64,000 nt of DNA. It comes from Deinococcus aerius. Lineage in GTDB: Bacteria > Deinococcota > Deinococci > Deinococcales > Deinococcaceae. The stretch lies in assembly GCF_002897375.1 (NCBI RefSeq), contig NZ_BFAG01000001.1:310001-374000 (forward strand). Direction: 5' to 3'. Under the pieces are notes generated by a model, which did not search any database, was not told the origin of the DNA, and worked only from the letters and a program-made list of their open reading frames with translations. Position 1 is the stretch's first letter. Every line of letters begins with the position of its first letter. The position numbers and the translations under genes were made by a program. Shown piece by piece: positions 35,796 through 58,903 of this stretch.

Positions 35796-36698
35796 GTGCC
35801 CCAAGCCGCCTTCCCGTCCCCCGCGCCCCCACCCCCGCCGGAGGGGGCCGTGACCCACTGCCGGGAGGTGACGCGGCGGCACAGCCAGACCTTCTACCTG
35901 GGCTCGCGCTTCTTCCCTGCCCGGCAGCGTGCAGCGGTGTGGGCCGTCTACGCCGCCTGCCGCGCCGGTGACGACATCGTGGACGAGGGGGAGGGCACGG
36001 GTGCCGAGCGCGAACTCGCCGAGTGGTGGGAGCGGGTGCAGGCGGCCTTCGCGGGGGAACCGGGCCCCCACCCGATGGACACGGCGCTCGCCTGGGCCGC
36101 CGCCCACTGGCCGGTCCCCCTGTCCGCCTTCGAGGAACTGCACGAGGGGCTGAGGATGGACCTGCGCGGCCACGCCTACCGCACCCGGGACGACCTCGAC
36201 CTGTACTGCCGCCGGGTGGCGGGCGTGGTGGGCTTCATGATCGCGCCCATCTGCGGCTACTCGGGCGGCGAGCGCACCCTGCACCACGCGCTGCGGCTGG
36301 GCCAGGCGATGCAGCTCACGAACATCCTGCGCGACGTGGGCGAGGACCTGGAACGTGGCCGGGTGTACCTCCCCCACGCGCTGCTCGGCGAGTACGGCGT
36401 CACGCGCGCCATGCTGGAGGGCGGCCGGGTCACGCCCGAGTACCGCGCCCTGATGCGTCACCTCTCCGACCTCGCCCGCGAGTGGTACGCGGAGGGCCGC
36501 CAGGGCATCCCCTGCCTGCACGGCAGCGCCCGCCTCGCCGTGCAGGCCGCCGCCCGCTCCTACGAGGGGATTCTCGACGACCTCGCCCGGGGCGACTTCG
36601 ACAACTTCCGCCGCCGCGCCCACGTGAGCGGCACCCGCAAGCTGCTCATGCTCCCGCAGGCATGGTGGGAGTTGCGCGGGGCCGTGGCCCGGGCGTGA
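35796..36698 (+). CDS. crtB: Phytoene synthase
   Basis: 300-residue squalene/phytoene synthase that joins two geranylgeranyl diphosphates to phytoene. Two Asp-rich metal sites are present: GDDIVDE near residue 58-64 and [14 protein letters not shown] near 180-195. [12 protein letters not shown] and [10 protein letters not shown] are typical. A Pro-rich tip (about residues 8-16) precedes the domain. The start is a GTG at 35796, 20 bases after TACACT (35770-35775), with AGAGGT between. crtI follows after a 257-base gap filled by a repeat. Confidence 0.95.
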   Translation: MPQAAFPSPAPPPPPEGAVTHCREVTRRHSQTFYLGSRFFPARQRAAVWAVYAACRAGDDIVDEGEGTGAERELAEWWERVQAAFAGEPGPHPMDTALAWAAAHWPVPLSAFEELHEGLRMDLRGHAYRTRDDLDLYCRRVAGVVGFMIAPICGYSGGERTLHHALRLGQAMQLTNILRDVGEDLERGRVYLPHALLGEYGVTRAMLEGGRVTPEYRALMRHLSDLAREWYAEGRQGIPCLHGSARLAVQAAARSYEGILDDLARGDFDNFRRRAHVSGTRKLLMLPQAWWELRGAVARA

Positions 36699-36719
36699 GG
36701 GGGGAAGGTGGCCCCTGAA

Positions 36720-36930
36720 GCCCCTCCCCCTTGACTTGCAAAGCTGCGCAGCAGAGGGGGGAGGCCGGGAGGGGGTGAGCGGGCCCGGTGTCCAAGAGCC
36801 AACCGGACTGTCCAGGCCCGCTTGCGGACGCTCAAGCTGGTCACGCGCCCCCTCACCCCGGCCCTCTCTCCTTCGGAGCTGTACCAGTCCCACGAGGGGA
36901 GAGGGAGAAAAAGTAAAGACGCTGTAGTCG
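36720..36930 (-). repeat. Composite intergenic repeat, copy B, between crtB and crtI
   Basis: The stretch 36754-36816, read on the minus strand, aligns with 19873-19936. The part at 36815-36912, with CCCTCTCTCC and GGGGAGAGGGAG arms, corresponds to the first half of copy A. It also shares AGCTGCGCAGCAGAGGGG (36741-36758) with the MITE-like element at 63125-63270. No gene is present here. Confidence 0.7.
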
Positions 36931-36955
36931 CCCCCATCCGGCGCAAGGAACTCCT

Positions 36956-38668
<1,713 letters not shown>

Positions 38669-38678
38669 TCCCCGGGAC

Positions 38679-39521
38679 TCAGCCCCCCACCCTCTCCCGC
38701 AGCCAACCCAGCAGGACGCCCAGCACCTCCTCGCGTCCCTCGTCGTTCAGGAGTTCGTGGTAGCCGCCCTCCACCAGATGCAATGTCTTGTCGGTGGCGG
38801 GAATGGCCTCCACGAAGCGCCGCGAGCCGTTCGGGTCGGTGATGCGGTCGGCGGTGCCGTGGATGACCAGCGTGGGCAGCGTCCAGCGCCCGTAGTGCGC
38901 CCACAGTTCCCGGCTCAGGCGCAGCATGGAGGCGGCGGTCAGAACGGCCACCTTGCCCTGATGGATGTTCGTGTCCGCCCGGTACGCGCTGACCTCGTCC
39001 GCCAGGCGCGAGAGCCCGTCCGTCCCCAGATCCGCGACGCGTGCCGTGGGCGCGACCCTCGCCAGCAGGGGAGCCAGAACCTTCATCCAGGCGGGCTGGT
39101 CCTCGCCGATCAGCAGGGCAGGGCTGGAGAGGATGACCCCGCTGAGCCCCCGGGGATCGCGCGCCACGCTCGCCGCCGTGACCAGCCCTCCCAGCGAGTG
39201 CCCGAAGGCGTAGACGGGGAGCGGCTGACCCCGCAGTGTCTGCCGAGCGAGCAGGTGATCCTCCACGAGCCGCGACACGTCCACCACCGCCCGCCGCCCC
39301 TCCGACTGGCCGTGACCGCGCAGGTCGCAGGCGTACACGTCGAAGCCCGCCTCCACGAGGTTCGGGATCAGGCGGCTGTAGCGGTCCACGTACCGGCCCG
39401 CGTACTCGCCCAGCCCGTGCGTGAGCAGGAGGGCGGCGCGGGGCTGCCCCGCTTTCCAAACGTAGCCCCGGACGGGCGCGCCCGTTTCCCAGACAGACGG
39501 CTCCCAGTTTGTCGCGGTCAT
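38679..39521 (-). CDS. Alpha/beta hydrolase, monoacylglycerol-lipase-like
   Basis: 280-residue serine hydrolase of the lysophospholipase/monoglyceride lipase type. [13 protein letters not shown] is the oxyanion segment, FGHSLGGLV holds the nucleophile, HGTADRIT carries the Asp and [11 protein letters not shown] the His. No signal peptide, so it is cytoplasmic. TAGACT (39528-39533) lies 6 bases before the ATG, a leaderless start divergent from osmC. Confidence 0.88.
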   Translation of the reverse strand: MTATNWEPSVWETGAPVRGYVWKAGQPRAALLLTHGLGEYAGRYVDRYSRLIPNLVEAGFDVYACDLRGHGQSEGRRAVVDVSRLVEDHLLARQTLRGQPLPVYAFGHSLGGLVTAASVARDPRGLSGVILSSPALLIGEDQPAWMKVLAPLLARVAPTARVADLGTDGLSRLADEVSAYRADTNIHQGKVAVLTAASMLRLSRELWAHYGRWTLPTLVIHGTADRITDPNGSRRFVEAIPATDKTLHLVEGGYHELLNDEGREEVLGVLLGWLRERVGG

Positions 39522-39597
39522 GGCACCAGTCTAACTTTCGCTCGACGTTAAGTGAGGCTCAATGCGGTGGGGGGCCGCCGGGCGCAGACTTCCCTCT

Positions 39598-40050
<453 letters not shown>

Positions 40051-40064
40051 TCCCAGGCATCCTC

Positions 40065-40090
40065 AAGCCCCTGCTCCGACGGGGGCTTTG
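40065..40090 (+). terminator. Terminator after osmC
   Basis: AAGCCCC (40065-40071) pairs with GGGGCTT and is followed by a short T tract near 40087-40089. Confidence 0.7.
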
Positions 40091-40137
40091 TCATTTGGCC
40101 CATGCCTGTACTTCCGCCCTCGCTTACCCTGGCGGGC

Positions 40138-40695
40138 ATGGCCTTCCTGTACCTCCTCGTAGGTCCCCCGGGCAGTGGCAAGCGCACGGTAGGGCGGCAC
40201 CTCTCCGCCCTGACCGGGGCGCCGCTGCTCGATAACCACATCACCAACGACCCCATCTTTCAGGCGTTCGGGTTGGACGGCGTCCGGCCGGTGCCGCCGG
40301 AGGCGTGGCCCTTCGCCTCACGGATGCGGGCCGTGCTGCGCGAGGCGGTGCGGGCATCCCCACCTGACCTGTCGCACATCTTCACGGTCTACCTGTCGAA
40401 CCAGCCCGGCGAGGCCGATTCGCTGGAACGCTTTCGTGCCCTTGCGGAGGCGCGTGGGGCCACCTTCGTCCCAGTCTGGCTGACCTGCCCGCTGGACGAA
40501 CTCGCCCGCCGCGTTACCTTGCCGGAGCGGAGCACGGGTCGGCTCAAATTGCGGGACCCCGAACAACTTCGTGCGTTGCTGCGGGATGCCGGAATCCTCC
40601 CAGCCCCGCCTGGCGCCCTCCGCATCGACACCACTGAACTCGCCCCGGCGGACGCCGCGCTGCTCATCGCGTCTCACGCCGGGGCGTTGTTCTGA
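40138..40695 (+). CDS. P-loop AAA/kinase-like ATPase
   Basis: 185-residue single-domain P-loop protein. Walker A is [14 protein letters not shown] (residues about 6-19), and [12 protein letters not shown] resembles the substrate region of small nucleotide, shikimate or chloramphenicol phosphotransferase-like kinases. The lid-like [19 protein letters not shown] supports a kinase fold. The substrate is not predictable. TACCCT (40125-40130) is 7 bases before the ATG at 40138. The gene ends 4 bases from a convergent small membrane protein gene. Confidence 0.78.
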   Translation: MAFLYLLVGPPGSGKRTVGRHLSALTGAPLLDNHITNDPIFQAFGLDGVRPVPPEAWPFASRMRAVLREAVRASPPDLSHIFTVYLSNQPGEADSLERFRALAEARGATFVPVWLTCPLDELARRVTLPERSTGRLKLRDPEQLRALLRDAGILPAPPGALRIDTTELAPADAALLIASHAGALF

Positions 40696-40699
40696 AGGA

Positions 40700-40906
40700 T
40701 CAGTCGAGCTTGAAGCGAACTGGACCCGTCTCCTCGGCCACCGTGCGCTCGTCGGGTGAAAGGCCGTGCCCGCCGAACATGCCCCCGGCTACGAGGCTGG
40801 CGCCCAGAACGTCGCCGTCTCGCGGGTCGCGCTCGGCGGGCCGGATGAAGAACGAGAGCACGATCAACGCGACCGGCAGCACGACGAAGATCAGGAAGGC
40901 GATCAC
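40700..40906 (-). CDS. Small single-span membrane protein coupled to HxlR
   Basis: 68-residue protein beginning at GTG 40906, which overlaps the stop of the HxlR regulator (GTGA). It has one N-terminal membrane segment ([21 protein letters not shown], 21 residues, given as two parts [10 protein letters not shown] and [11 protein letters not shown]) and a short acidic cytoplasmic or periplasmic tail ([13 protein letters not shown]...PVRFKLD). No family is recognised. The overlap shows it is co-translated with the regulator. Confidence 0.6.
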   Translation of the reverse strand: MIAFLIFVVLPVALIVLSFFIRPAERDPRDGDVLGASLVAGGMFGGHGLSPDERTVAEETGPVRFKLD

Positions 40907-41253
40907 GCCGGGACGGCCGGGGTGGCGTGCTCCTCGCCCAGGTGCTCGCGGGCCCAGGTGTCGATGGCGTTGATCACGCCCTGGAGTTCCCGCCCGGCGG
41001 GGGTGAGGCTGTAGACACTGCGGGCGAGCTTGCCCTGGGTGTCCTCGGTGCGCTTGGCGATGAGCGAGAGGCTCTCTAAGTGTTCCAGGCGTTGTGTCAG
41101 GGTGGCGCTGTTGCAGCCGCCCACGGCCCGGGCGAGTTCGTTGAAGCCCTTCTCGCCGTCCAGCAGCGCGCGGACGATGTGCAGCACCCATTTCTCCTGC
41201 AACACGCCGATGGCCCGGTACACCGGGCAAAAGGCAGGGGGTGCGGAAGTCAT
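40903..41253 (-). CDS. HxlR-family transcriptional regulator
   Basis: 116-residue winged-helix regulator. The conserved N-terminal Cys is in [15 protein letters not shown], followed by [33 protein letters not shown], the DNA-binding helices and wing (landmark parts [11 protein letters not shown] and [10 protein letters not shown]). HxlR proteins often sense quinones, aldehydes or oxidants through this Cys. The ATG at 41253 is chosen because TACGAT (41260-41265) lies 6 bases upstream. The divergent neighbour is a nitroreductase, as in the YodB system of Bacillus. Confidence 0.88.
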   Translation of the reverse strand: MTSAPPAFCPVYRAIGVLQEKWVLHIVRALLDGEKGFNELARAVGGCNSATLTQRLEHLESLSLIAKRTEDTQGKLARSVYSLTPAGRELQGVINAIDTWAREHLGEEHATPAVPA

Positions 41254-41298
41254 GGCCCCATCGTACACCTTCGGGGCCGGTAAAGTGGGGGGTAAATC

Positions 41299-41334
41299 AC
41301 ACCACTTGACATTTCAAAGTACAGGGGATAACCT
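41299..41334 (+). promoter_or_regulatory. Nitroreductase promoter with HxlR-type operator
   Basis: TTGACA (41306-41311), 17 bases, TAACCT (41329-41334), then 6 bases to the ATG: the clearest leaderless promoter here. The imperfect palindrome ACTTGA-CATT-TCAAAGT covers the -35 box and is a likely HxlR operator. Confidence 0.7.
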
Positions 41335-41340
41335 TCCGGC

Positions 41341-41967
<627 letters not shown>

Positions 41968-41984
41968 TCCCGAGTGGGTCATGG

Positions 41985-42009
41985 CCGCCCCTTCCCCGGG
42001 GCGGTTTTT
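41985..42009 (+). terminator. Terminator after the nitroreductase gene
   Basis: CCGCCCC (41985-41991) and GGGGCGG (41998-42004) with a 6-base loop, then five Ts. Confidence 0.9.
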
Positions 42010-42644
42010 GCGGCCCCGCTGCTACTCTGGCCCCATGCCCAGCCGCGTCATGAGCCACCGCGAGATGTGCGGGCGCGAGGGGGTCAACCTGCGGCGCGGC
42101 ATGAACTTCCGTGTCGGGGGCGGCCACAGCGTCCTCCTCATGTCGGTTCGGCCGGACGCCCCCTACCGCGACGAACTCAGCGGGGACGGCACGGTGTTGC
42201 GCTACGAGGGGCACGACGCGCCGCCCCAGATGACGGGCGGCCTCGACCCCAAAACCGTGGACCAGCCGCTGCACACACCGCGGGGCACACCGACACAAAA
42301 TGGCCTCTTCTTCCAGGCGGCCCTCGCCGCCCGCGCGGGGGAGGCCCCGCCCGAACGGGTGCGCGTCTACGAGAAGCTGAGAGAAGGCGTCTGGACCTAC
42401 AACGGCGTCTTCCACCTGACCGACGTGACCCAGGAGCACGACGGCACCCGGCACGTCTTCGTCTTCCGCCTGGAGGCGGTGGAAGGGGAGGAGGACGACG
42501 CGCCTGGACCGGAGCAGCCCGAACGGCGCCCGGTCATTCCCGGCCCGGTCAAGCTCGCGGTCTGGAACCGGGAAGGCGGGAGGTGCGCGGAGTGCGGTGA
42601 GGCGGAGGACCTCCAGTTCGAGCCCGTTCGCCCCGGGGTGACGC

Positions 42645-44315
<1,671 letters not shown>

Positions 44316-44502
44316 ACGTTCCCCCTGTCGGCGAGCCGTCCCGGCCAGAGGAGGCGGGACGAGACTTCGGTTCGCTGTTACAGGGGGAGGAGACGCAAGG
44401 GGAAACTCCGTGGAATGGACGAAAGCCGGACGCCGGGGAACCCGGGCCGTCCCGGTCAGCCTACCGGGCCGGGGGCATAGACCGAATACGCCGAATGGCG
44501 CA

Positions 44503-45312
<810 letters not shown>

Positions 45313-45424
45313 CAGGGGCGGTCCCCGGGGGTGAGTGGGAAGTGGGGAGTGGGAAGTGGGGAGCGGGGGGTGTGGGTTGTCCCTCTCCCCCCGGCCTTCG
45401 GCTTTCTACCTTCCGCCATCCGCC

Positions 45425-46147
45425 TCAGGCCTCCGCGTGCGTGTGGCCGAGGTAGCTGGCGCTGAAGGTCGCCTCGATGTTGCGGGGCGTGTACACCTCG
45501 TCCGGCGTGCCGTCGGCGACGATGCGCCGGTTCACCAGGATGATGCGGTCGCACCAGCGCCGCGCCTGTTCGAGGTCGTGGGTGACCATCACCACGGCGC
45601 GGCCCTTGTCGGCCTGGGCGCGCAGCAGGGCCATGAGTTGCTCCTGGGTGGCGGCGTCCACCCCGGTCAGCGGTTCGTCCAGCAGCAGCAGGTGGCCGTC
45701 GCGCGCCAGCATCCGCGCGAGCAAGACCCGCTGCCGTTGCCCCCCGCTCAGCGCCCCGATGTGGCGGTGGCGCAGCTCGTACACGCCGGTTTCCCGCAGC
45801 GCCGCCGTCACCCGCTCGCGGTCCCCGCGGCTCGGCCAGCGCAGCCACCCCAGCCGCCCGGTGCGGCCCATCATCGCCACGTCCCAGACCGTCACCGGAA
45901 AGGCCCAGTCCAGCGTCTGCTGCTGCGGCACGTAGGACACGCAGTTCTGAGCGGTGTGTCCGGGGTCGAAGCGCACGCGGCCCGCTGGGTCGGGGAGCAG
46001 CCCCACCAGCGTCTTGAGCAGGGTACTCTTGCCCGCCCCGTTCGGCCCGATCACCGCGCTGAAGGTGCCCGCCTCGAAGCGCACCGTCGCGTCCTCCAAC
46101 GCCACTTGGGTGCCGTACCGCACCGTCAGGTTCTCCACACCCAGCAT
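45425..46147 (-). CDS. Metal (Zn/Mn) ABC transporter ATP-binding protein
   Basis: 240-residue ATPase of the ZnuC/MntA type. Walker [10 protein letters not shown], signature [15 protein letters not shown], Walker [13 protein letters not shown] and switch His VTHDLEQA are all intact. [24 protein letters not shown] is typical of metal importers (landmark parts [10 protein letters not shown] and VWDVAMMGR). The ATG at 46147 fits the family length; longer frames run into upstream sequence. It lies between the binding protein and permease genes. Confidence 0.9.
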   Translation of the reverse strand: MLGVENLTVRYGTQVALEDATVRFEAGTFSAVIGPNGAGKSTLLKTLVGLLPDPAGRVRFDPGHTAQNCVSYVPQQQTLDWAFPVTVWDVAMMGRTGRLGWLRWPSRGDRERVTAALRETGVYELRHRHIGALSGGQRQRVLLARMLARDGHLLLLDEPLTGVDAATQEQLMALLRAQADKGRAVVMVTHDLEQARRWCDRIILVNRRIVADGTPDEVYTPRNIEATFSASYLGHTHAEA

Positions 46148-46287
46148 CCGCAGAGGATAGCGCGAGTGCCGGTGATATTGCGAGCGCGGAATCAAGAAGG
46201 ATGGAGGGATGGAGGATCGTTCCAACGGGGTCCCTGCCGGGCCGACGCCCCGTCTTCGCGAGGTATGCAGGCGGGCGAGGGTTGCGC

Positions 46288-47160
46288 TCACTTCAGCGCC
46301 CGCACCATCGTGTCCACGTTGTACCGGAAGGCCTTCAGGAAGGTCTCGCCCGCACTCCCCTTCGGCCCCAGGGCGTCGGTGTAGAGGGGCGGGGCGACCT
46401 TCGCGCCGGTCTCGCGGGCGAGGGTCTGCGCCAAGCGCGCGTTCACGGTGTTCTCGGTAAAGATGACGTGGACACCGCTGTTCCTCACCGCCCCGATCAG
46501 GTCGGCGAGTTCCCGCGCGCTGGGCTCGCGCTCGGTACTCCCGCCGGGAATGACGGCCCCGATCACCGTCAGCCCGTAGCGGTCGGCCAGGTAGTGCAGG
46601 CTGTCGTGGTTGGTCACGAGCCTGCGCCGGGCGGGGGGAAGGCTGGCGAACTGCTTTCTGGCGTAGGCGTCCAGCCCGGTCATCTGCCCGAGGAAGGCGC
46701 TCAGGTTGTCCGCGTAAGTCTTCTTGCCCGCCGGGTCGAGCGCCGTCAGGGTCTGGGCGACCTTCCGGGCGTATCCGGCGGCGAGGCCCAGGTCCCACCA
46801 GGCGTGCGGGTCCACCGCGCCGCGCTGACCGCCCTTCAGGGGGTGCAGCCTCAGCCCCGCCGTGAGTTCGGTCACCGGCACCCCCGGGGCCGCCGCCTTC
46901 AACCCCGGCAGCCAGGATTCCAGGCCCGCCCCGTTGGCGAAGAGGGCGCGGCTCCCGCTCAGCCCCCGGATTACCGTGGTCGTGGGCTGGAAGGTGTGCG
47001 CGTCGCCCCCGGCGGGCACGATCACGTTCACGCTCACCCGGTTCCCGCCGACGGCCCGCACGAAGTCGCCGATGATGGTGGTCGTCGCGCTTACCGGCAG
47101 CGGCGCGGCGAAGGCCACCGTGCCCAGCCCCAGGGCCAGCAGCGGCAGAAGGCGCCTCAT
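46288..47160 (-). CDS. Metal ABC transporter substrate-binding protein (ZnuA/TroA-like)
   Basis: 290-residue periplasmic metal-binding protein with a signal peptide ([19 protein letters not shown]). Probable ligands are His55 ([10 protein letters not shown]), His119 (DPHAWWDL), His185 (TNHDSLHYL) and Asp262 (YTDALG), the set seen in TroA, which binds zinc and manganese. It lacks the His-rich loop of ZnuA and the Glu found at the third position in Mn-specific PsaA. Zinc or mixed Zn/Mn is my best guess. The start is the ATG at 47160; longer frames would run antisense through treS. Confidence 0.88.
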   Translation of the reverse strand: MRRLLPLLALGLGTVAFAAPLPVSATTTIIGDFVRAVGGNRVSVNVIVPAGGDAHTFQPTTTVIRGLSGSRALFANGAGLESWLPGLKAAAPGVPVTELTAGLRLHPLKGGQRGAVDPHAWWDLGLAAGYARKVAQTLTALDPAGKKTYADNLSAFLGQMTGLDAYARKQFASLPPARRRLVTNHDSLHYLADRYGLTVIGAVIPGGSTEREPSARELADLIGAVRNSGVHVIFTENTVNARLAQTLARETGAKVAPPLYTDALGPKGSAGETFLKAFRYNVDTMVRALK

Positions 47161-47199
47161 GCCTGCCCTGCCCTGTTCACGTGTGCGCCCGTTTGAACG

Positions 47200-47255
47200 C
47201 TCAAGCTCGAATGTCCATCCATAATGATTTCTCTTTATCAATACATGCGCTGAGG
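47200..47255 (-). promoter_or_regulatory. AT-rich control region of the metal importer operon
   Basis: Between the divergent importer and treS genes lies an AT-rich island, unusual for this genome, with TTGATAAAGAG and AAATCATTATGG on the minus strand. TGAT and ATCA arms separated by 8 bases form a weak palindrome. A metalloregulator site is likely but the exact box is not clear. Confidence 0.4.
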
Positions 47256-47331
47256 CGGATGAGCGTCCGGGGCGGCGTGTCCCCGCCTCCCCCCTGGCAC
47301 CGCTTCCGGCCACCGCTTTAGACTGCGCCGC

Positions 47332-48954
<1,623 letters not shown>

Positions 48955-49016
48955 TCCTGGGCAAGTACGACTACTACTGGCTCAAGCTCAGCGGGGTGAG
49001 GTAGGAGCGGTCAGCC

Positions 49017-49050
49017 AAAAGAAGAGGTGCCCCGGCCAAGGCTGGGGCAC
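49017..49050. terminator. Terminator between treS and the Bax-inhibitor-like gene
   Basis: GTGCCCC (49027-49033) and GGGGCAC (49044-49050) form a stem. On the minus strand it is followed by CTCTTCTTTT, a good terminator for the minus-strand gene. A GGTCAGC repeat flanks it at 49009-49015. Confidence 0.75.
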
Positions 49051-49066
49051 TCTCGCTGAAGGTTCC

Positions 49067-49753
49067 TCAGTCGCGGCTGCTGCCCGCGAAGCCGAACAGG
49101 CGCAGGATGAAGAGGAACATGTTGATGAAGTCGAGATACAGGGCGAGCGCGCCGTTGATCGCCGCCCGCTCGGCCATCTCACCGCTCACGCCGCTGAGCG
49201 CGAGGTTACGCAGCATCTGCGTGTCGTAGGCGGTCAGGCCCGCGAAGAGCAGCACGCCGATGACGCTGATTCCGAGCGTGAGGGCGCTGCTCACCACGAA
49301 CAGGTTCACGATCATGGCGATGAGGAGGCCGATGACGGCGAACAGGAAGAAGCGGCCCATCGCGCTGAGGTCCCGCTTGATGACGAAGCCCGCCACGCTC
49401 ATGGCCCCGAAGGTGCCCGCCGTGGTCAGGAAGGCGGCAGTCACGGCGGCCGGGCTGTAGACGAGGAGGAGCGAGCTGAAGGTCAGGCCGGTCAGCGCGG
49501 CGTAGGCGATGAACAGGATGCCGGCGACCGCGCTGCTCAGGCGTTGCGCGGCGAGGCTCAGCACGAAGACCAGCACGAGCTGCGCCAGGATGAGCGGCAT
49601 CCGCAGGGCCATGACCTGCTCGGCCAGCCCCGCATTCTGCGCTGTCAGGTAGGCGACCCCGGCGGTGAGGGCCAGCCCCGCCGCCATCCACGAGTACGTC
49701 CGCGCCATGAAGGTGCGGACCAGATTTTCCGTCCGGGTAGCAGTCAGTTGCAT
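49067..49753 (-). CDS. Bax inhibitor-1 (BI-1)/YccA-family membrane protein
   Basis: 228-residue polytopic membrane protein with about seven segments. It starts with [21 protein letters not shown] and has the family motif of an Asp pair near the end ([13 protein letters not shown] and [19 protein letters not shown], given as landmarks). Bacterial BI-1 homologues form pH-sensitive calcium leak channels or modulate FtsH. TATCCT (49761-49766) is 7 bases before the ATG. It lies between treS and treY but is probably transcribed alone. Confidence 0.9.
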   Translation of the reverse strand: MQLTATRTENLVRTFMARTYSWMAAGLALTAGVAYLTAQNAGLAEQVMALRMPLILAQLVLVFVLSLAAQRLSSAVAGILFIAYAALTGLTFSSLLLVYSPAAVTAAFLTTAGTFGAMSVAGFVIKRDLSAMGRFFLFAVIGLLIAMIVNLFVVSSALTLGISVIGVLLFAGLTAYDTQMLRNLALSGVSGEMAERAAINGALALYLDFINMFLFILRLFGFAGSSRD

Positions 49754-49854
49754 ACGTCTCAGGATACGGGGGAAGGGGGTGAAAAGTTCCCGGGGAGGAA
49801 GCGGTCAGCCAAAGAAGGGGACAGAGCAGCCCAGTCCTTGCCGACGGCTGACCC

Positions 49855-54497
<4,643 letters not shown>

Positions 54498-54626
54498 GCA
54501 GAACTCCTTGGAACTGCCCCCCGCGTGGGAAGGGCAGAGAACGGGTCAGCGTAGGGGGAGCGGGTCGGGCGAGGGTGAGGACGAGTTCAAGGAACCTGGG
54601 CGTCCGTTCCCGGCCTCACGAGAAGA

Positions 54627-54656
54627 GGGTGAAGGAAGACGTAACTCCCTTCACCC
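54627..54656 (-). terminator. Terminator between glgX and treZ
   Basis: GGGTGAAGG (54627-54635) and CCTTCACCC (54648-54656) form a perfect 9-base stem. The minus strand continues with the pyrimidine tract TCTTCTC, so glgX transcription may stop or thin out before treZ. Confidence 0.65.
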
Positions 54657-54687
54657 CTGCCGCCGTGCGTGGCCGTCCCAGCAAGCC

Positions 54688-56871
<2,184 letters not shown>

Positions 56872-56972
56872 GCGGTCTCCACGGGCTCACGGCCCGATCT
56901 TGGCGGTGAAATCAGAAAGCGCGGGAAGGCGGCGGCTCCCCGGGGTCAACCCGCGAAGTCGCCGCCCAACTC

Positions 56973-56986
56973 TGGAAACGTTACCA
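56973..56986 (-). promoter_or_regulatory. GalR/LacI-type operator upstream of glgX
   Basis: TGGAAACGTTACCA matches TGNAANCGNTTNCA at all but one fixed position and is itself nearly palindromic around ACGT. It lies about 100 bases before the glgX start. A MalR-like repressor is a candidate; none is encoded nearby. Confidence 0.55.
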
Positions 56987-57072
56987 GAAAGCTCTCATGA
57001 CCCGGGCGAGATGGGTTACAGATGCCCGCCGCTGGCGGCTCTCTCAAGAATGCCGCAAGGCCGAGGTGCCCC

Positions 57073-57762
57073 TTAAAAGCCCAGCCGCCCGCGCGGCCCA
57101 CTGAGGTGGTGCAGCCGCTCGGGCGTCCACAGCTCGTAGGCGTACATCGGGTACTGCCGCTTGAAGCGCCCCACCCGGTCCCACACCTCGCGCGACTCGA
57201 AGGGCACGACCAGGATCAGCCGGATCACCGAGTCCTCGGCGTCGTAGATGTAAAAGTCGAAGTGAAAGGCCTGCTCGTTGCCCTTATCCGTGAAAAGCGG
57301 GAAGGAGAAGGGCCGGTAACGCCACGCCTTGTTCTTCCCGGTCAGGATGCGCGCCGCCACCCGCTTGAGGGCGGAGTCGGGGAAGGTGACGGTCTCCCCG
57401 TCGCGGTCCCGGAACGTCGCGTCGGGCGGGGGCGCGTCGAGCTGCACCCGCTTGAGTTCCGGCAGGGGCTTTTTCTTCGCTGGCTTGGGCGGGGCCTGCC
57501 GGGCGGGGCCGGGCTTGAAAGGGCGCTCCCCCCCGCGGTCGTCGCGCTCGCCGGGCTTGCGGCGGGCCGGGTTGGTGGCGCCCGCACGCACCCCCGTGCG
57601 GCCCTCCTCACGTTTTGGCCGCGACTCCGCTGGTCGCCCCTCCTCGCGGCTTGGCGTGCGCTCCCGCGCGGGCCGGGTGCTGTCCCGCGTGATGCCCCCG
57701 CGCCCCTGGGCCGTGTTGCGCTTGGGCGCGCGGCCTCTTGATCCTCTTTTCGGTCCGGTCAT
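57073..57762 (-). CDS. Hypothetical protein with basic disordered N-terminus
   Basis: 229-residue protein. The first 120 residues are Arg/Lys/Pro/Gly-rich and almost certainly disordered, typical of nucleic-acid-binding tails. The last 110 residues form a compact alpha/beta domain ([61 protein letters not shown] as landmarks). I do not recognise the family; a nuclease-like fold is possible but no clear catalytic motif is visible. TATCCT (57769-57774) is 6 bases before the ATG. Confidence 0.7.
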   Translation of the reverse strand: MTGPKRGSRGRAPKRNTAQGRGGITRDSTRPARERTPSREEGRPAESRPKREEGRTGVRAGATNPARRKPGERDDRGGERPFKPGPARQAPPKPAKKKPLPELKRVQLDAPPPDATFRDRDGETVTFPDSALKRVAARILTGKNKAWRYRPFSFPLFTDKGNEQAFHFDFYIYDAEDSVIRLILVVPFESREVWDRVGRFKRQYPMYAYELWTPERLHHLSGPRGRLGF

Positions 57763-57808
57763 GGGGGCAGGATAGCGGTCAGCGGTCAGCCGTCAGCGGT
57801 CGGAAAGA

Positions 57809-57835
57809 CAAAAGCCCCAGCGGGAAGCCGGGGCT
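57809..57835 (-). terminator. Terminator after the SsuA-like gene
   Basis: AGCCCC and GGGGCT arms (57813-57818 and 57830-57835) are followed on the minus strand by TTTTG. Copies of the GGTCAGC repeat adjoin it at 57775-57800. Confidence 0.85.
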
Positions 57836-57854
57836 GCTCGTGGCGGAGGGCGCC

Positions 57855-58829
57855 CTACTTCGCCAGGCCCCGCACCACGCTCAGGTTCACAAAGCGGCTT
57901 AAGTCCGGCACGTCCCGCGCGAAACCCGCCTCCTTGTTCAGCTCGGCGTACTCGGCCAGCGTCTTCAGGTTGATGTCCCAGGTGACCCTGGTGCGGGCGA
58001 GCGCCTTGAACAGTTCGCCCGTGTTTGGGCGCTTGCCCGTGAACGCCTGAATCTGGTCCGCGATGGCCTTTTGCGCGCCCGCGTTGCTCTTCCCGATGAA
58101 GTTGATGGCGGCGAGGTGCCCGCGCAGCAGGTCTTTGACGACCTCCGGATTCTGCGCGGCAAACTTCGTGTTCACGACGAGGACGGTGGTGGTGTAGTTG
58201 CCGCCCTCCCAGATCGCCTTTTCATTGGCGATCAGCCGCGCGCCCTGCGTCTCCATGACGGCGCCCCAGGGCTCCTGCACGAGCGCGGCGTCCACCTGCT
58301 TGCTCGCAAAGGCGGCAGGCATGTTCGCCGGGTCGATGGGCACGATGGTGACGGTGCCGCCCTCATCGGTGGCCTTCAGGCCGTTCTCGTGCAGCAGGTG
58401 CCGCAGGCTGATGTCCTGGGTCGAGCCGCGCGTGGGCACGGCGACCTTCTTGCCGCTGAGGCCCTTCACGTTGCGAATCCCGCTGTCCTTGCGGCCCACG
58501 AGGACCGCCCCCGCGTTCGCCGCGCCCGCGTAGACCTGGATGGGCACCCCGCGCATGAAGGCGTTCATCGCCGGGCCGGGGCCGACGTAGGCCGCGTCGA
58601 TGGCGCCCGCTGCAAACGCCTCGTTGACCTGCGAGCCGTTGGCGAACTCCTTGACGACGAGCTTCACGTTGCCCAGTTCCTTCTGGAAGAGACCGCGCTG
58701 GATACCGACCAGGCCCGCCGCGTGCGTGACGTTGGGAAAGACACCGAGCCGGATTTCCCTGGCCTGCTGGGCACTGGCGCTGCCCGCCAGGAGGGCCAGG
58801 GTGGTGAGGGAGAGGAGAGTCCGCTTCAT
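57855..58829 (-). CDS. Nitrate/sulfonate/taurine-type ABC substrate-binding protein
   Basis: 324-residue periplasmic binding protein of the SsuA/TauA/NrtA group. A signal peptide ends near SASAQ (residue 20). Family segments are [42 protein letters not shown] and [13 protein letters not shown]. Aliphatic sulfonate uptake is the commonest role, but the ligand cannot be read. No permease or ATPase gene is adjacent, so its transporter partners must be elsewhere. TACGCT (58837-58842) lies 7 bases before the ATG, next to an AT-rich TCAATTGA palindrome. Confidence 0.87.
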   Translation of the reverse strand: MKRTLLSLTTLALLAGSASAQQAREIRLGVFPNVTHAAGLVGIQRGLFQKELGNVKLVVKEFANGSQVNEAFAAGAIDAAYVGPGPAMNAFMRGVPIQVYAGAANAGAVLVGRKDSGIRNVKGLSGKKVAVPTRGSTQDISLRHLLHENGLKATDEGGTVTIVPIDPANMPAAFASKQVDAALVQEPWGAVMETQGARLIANEKAIWEGGNYTTTVLVVNTKFAAQNPEVVKDLLRGHLAAINFIGKSNAGAQKAIADQIQAFTGKRPNTGELFKALARTRVTWDINLKTLAEYAELNKEAGFARDVPDLSRFVNLSVVRGLAK

Positions 58830-58903
58830 AAAACAAAGCGTAGCAGATCAATTGAGTAGATTTGTAAACTTCTCTCCCTGGGTGGGGGAGCTGCCCCCAC
58901 GGC

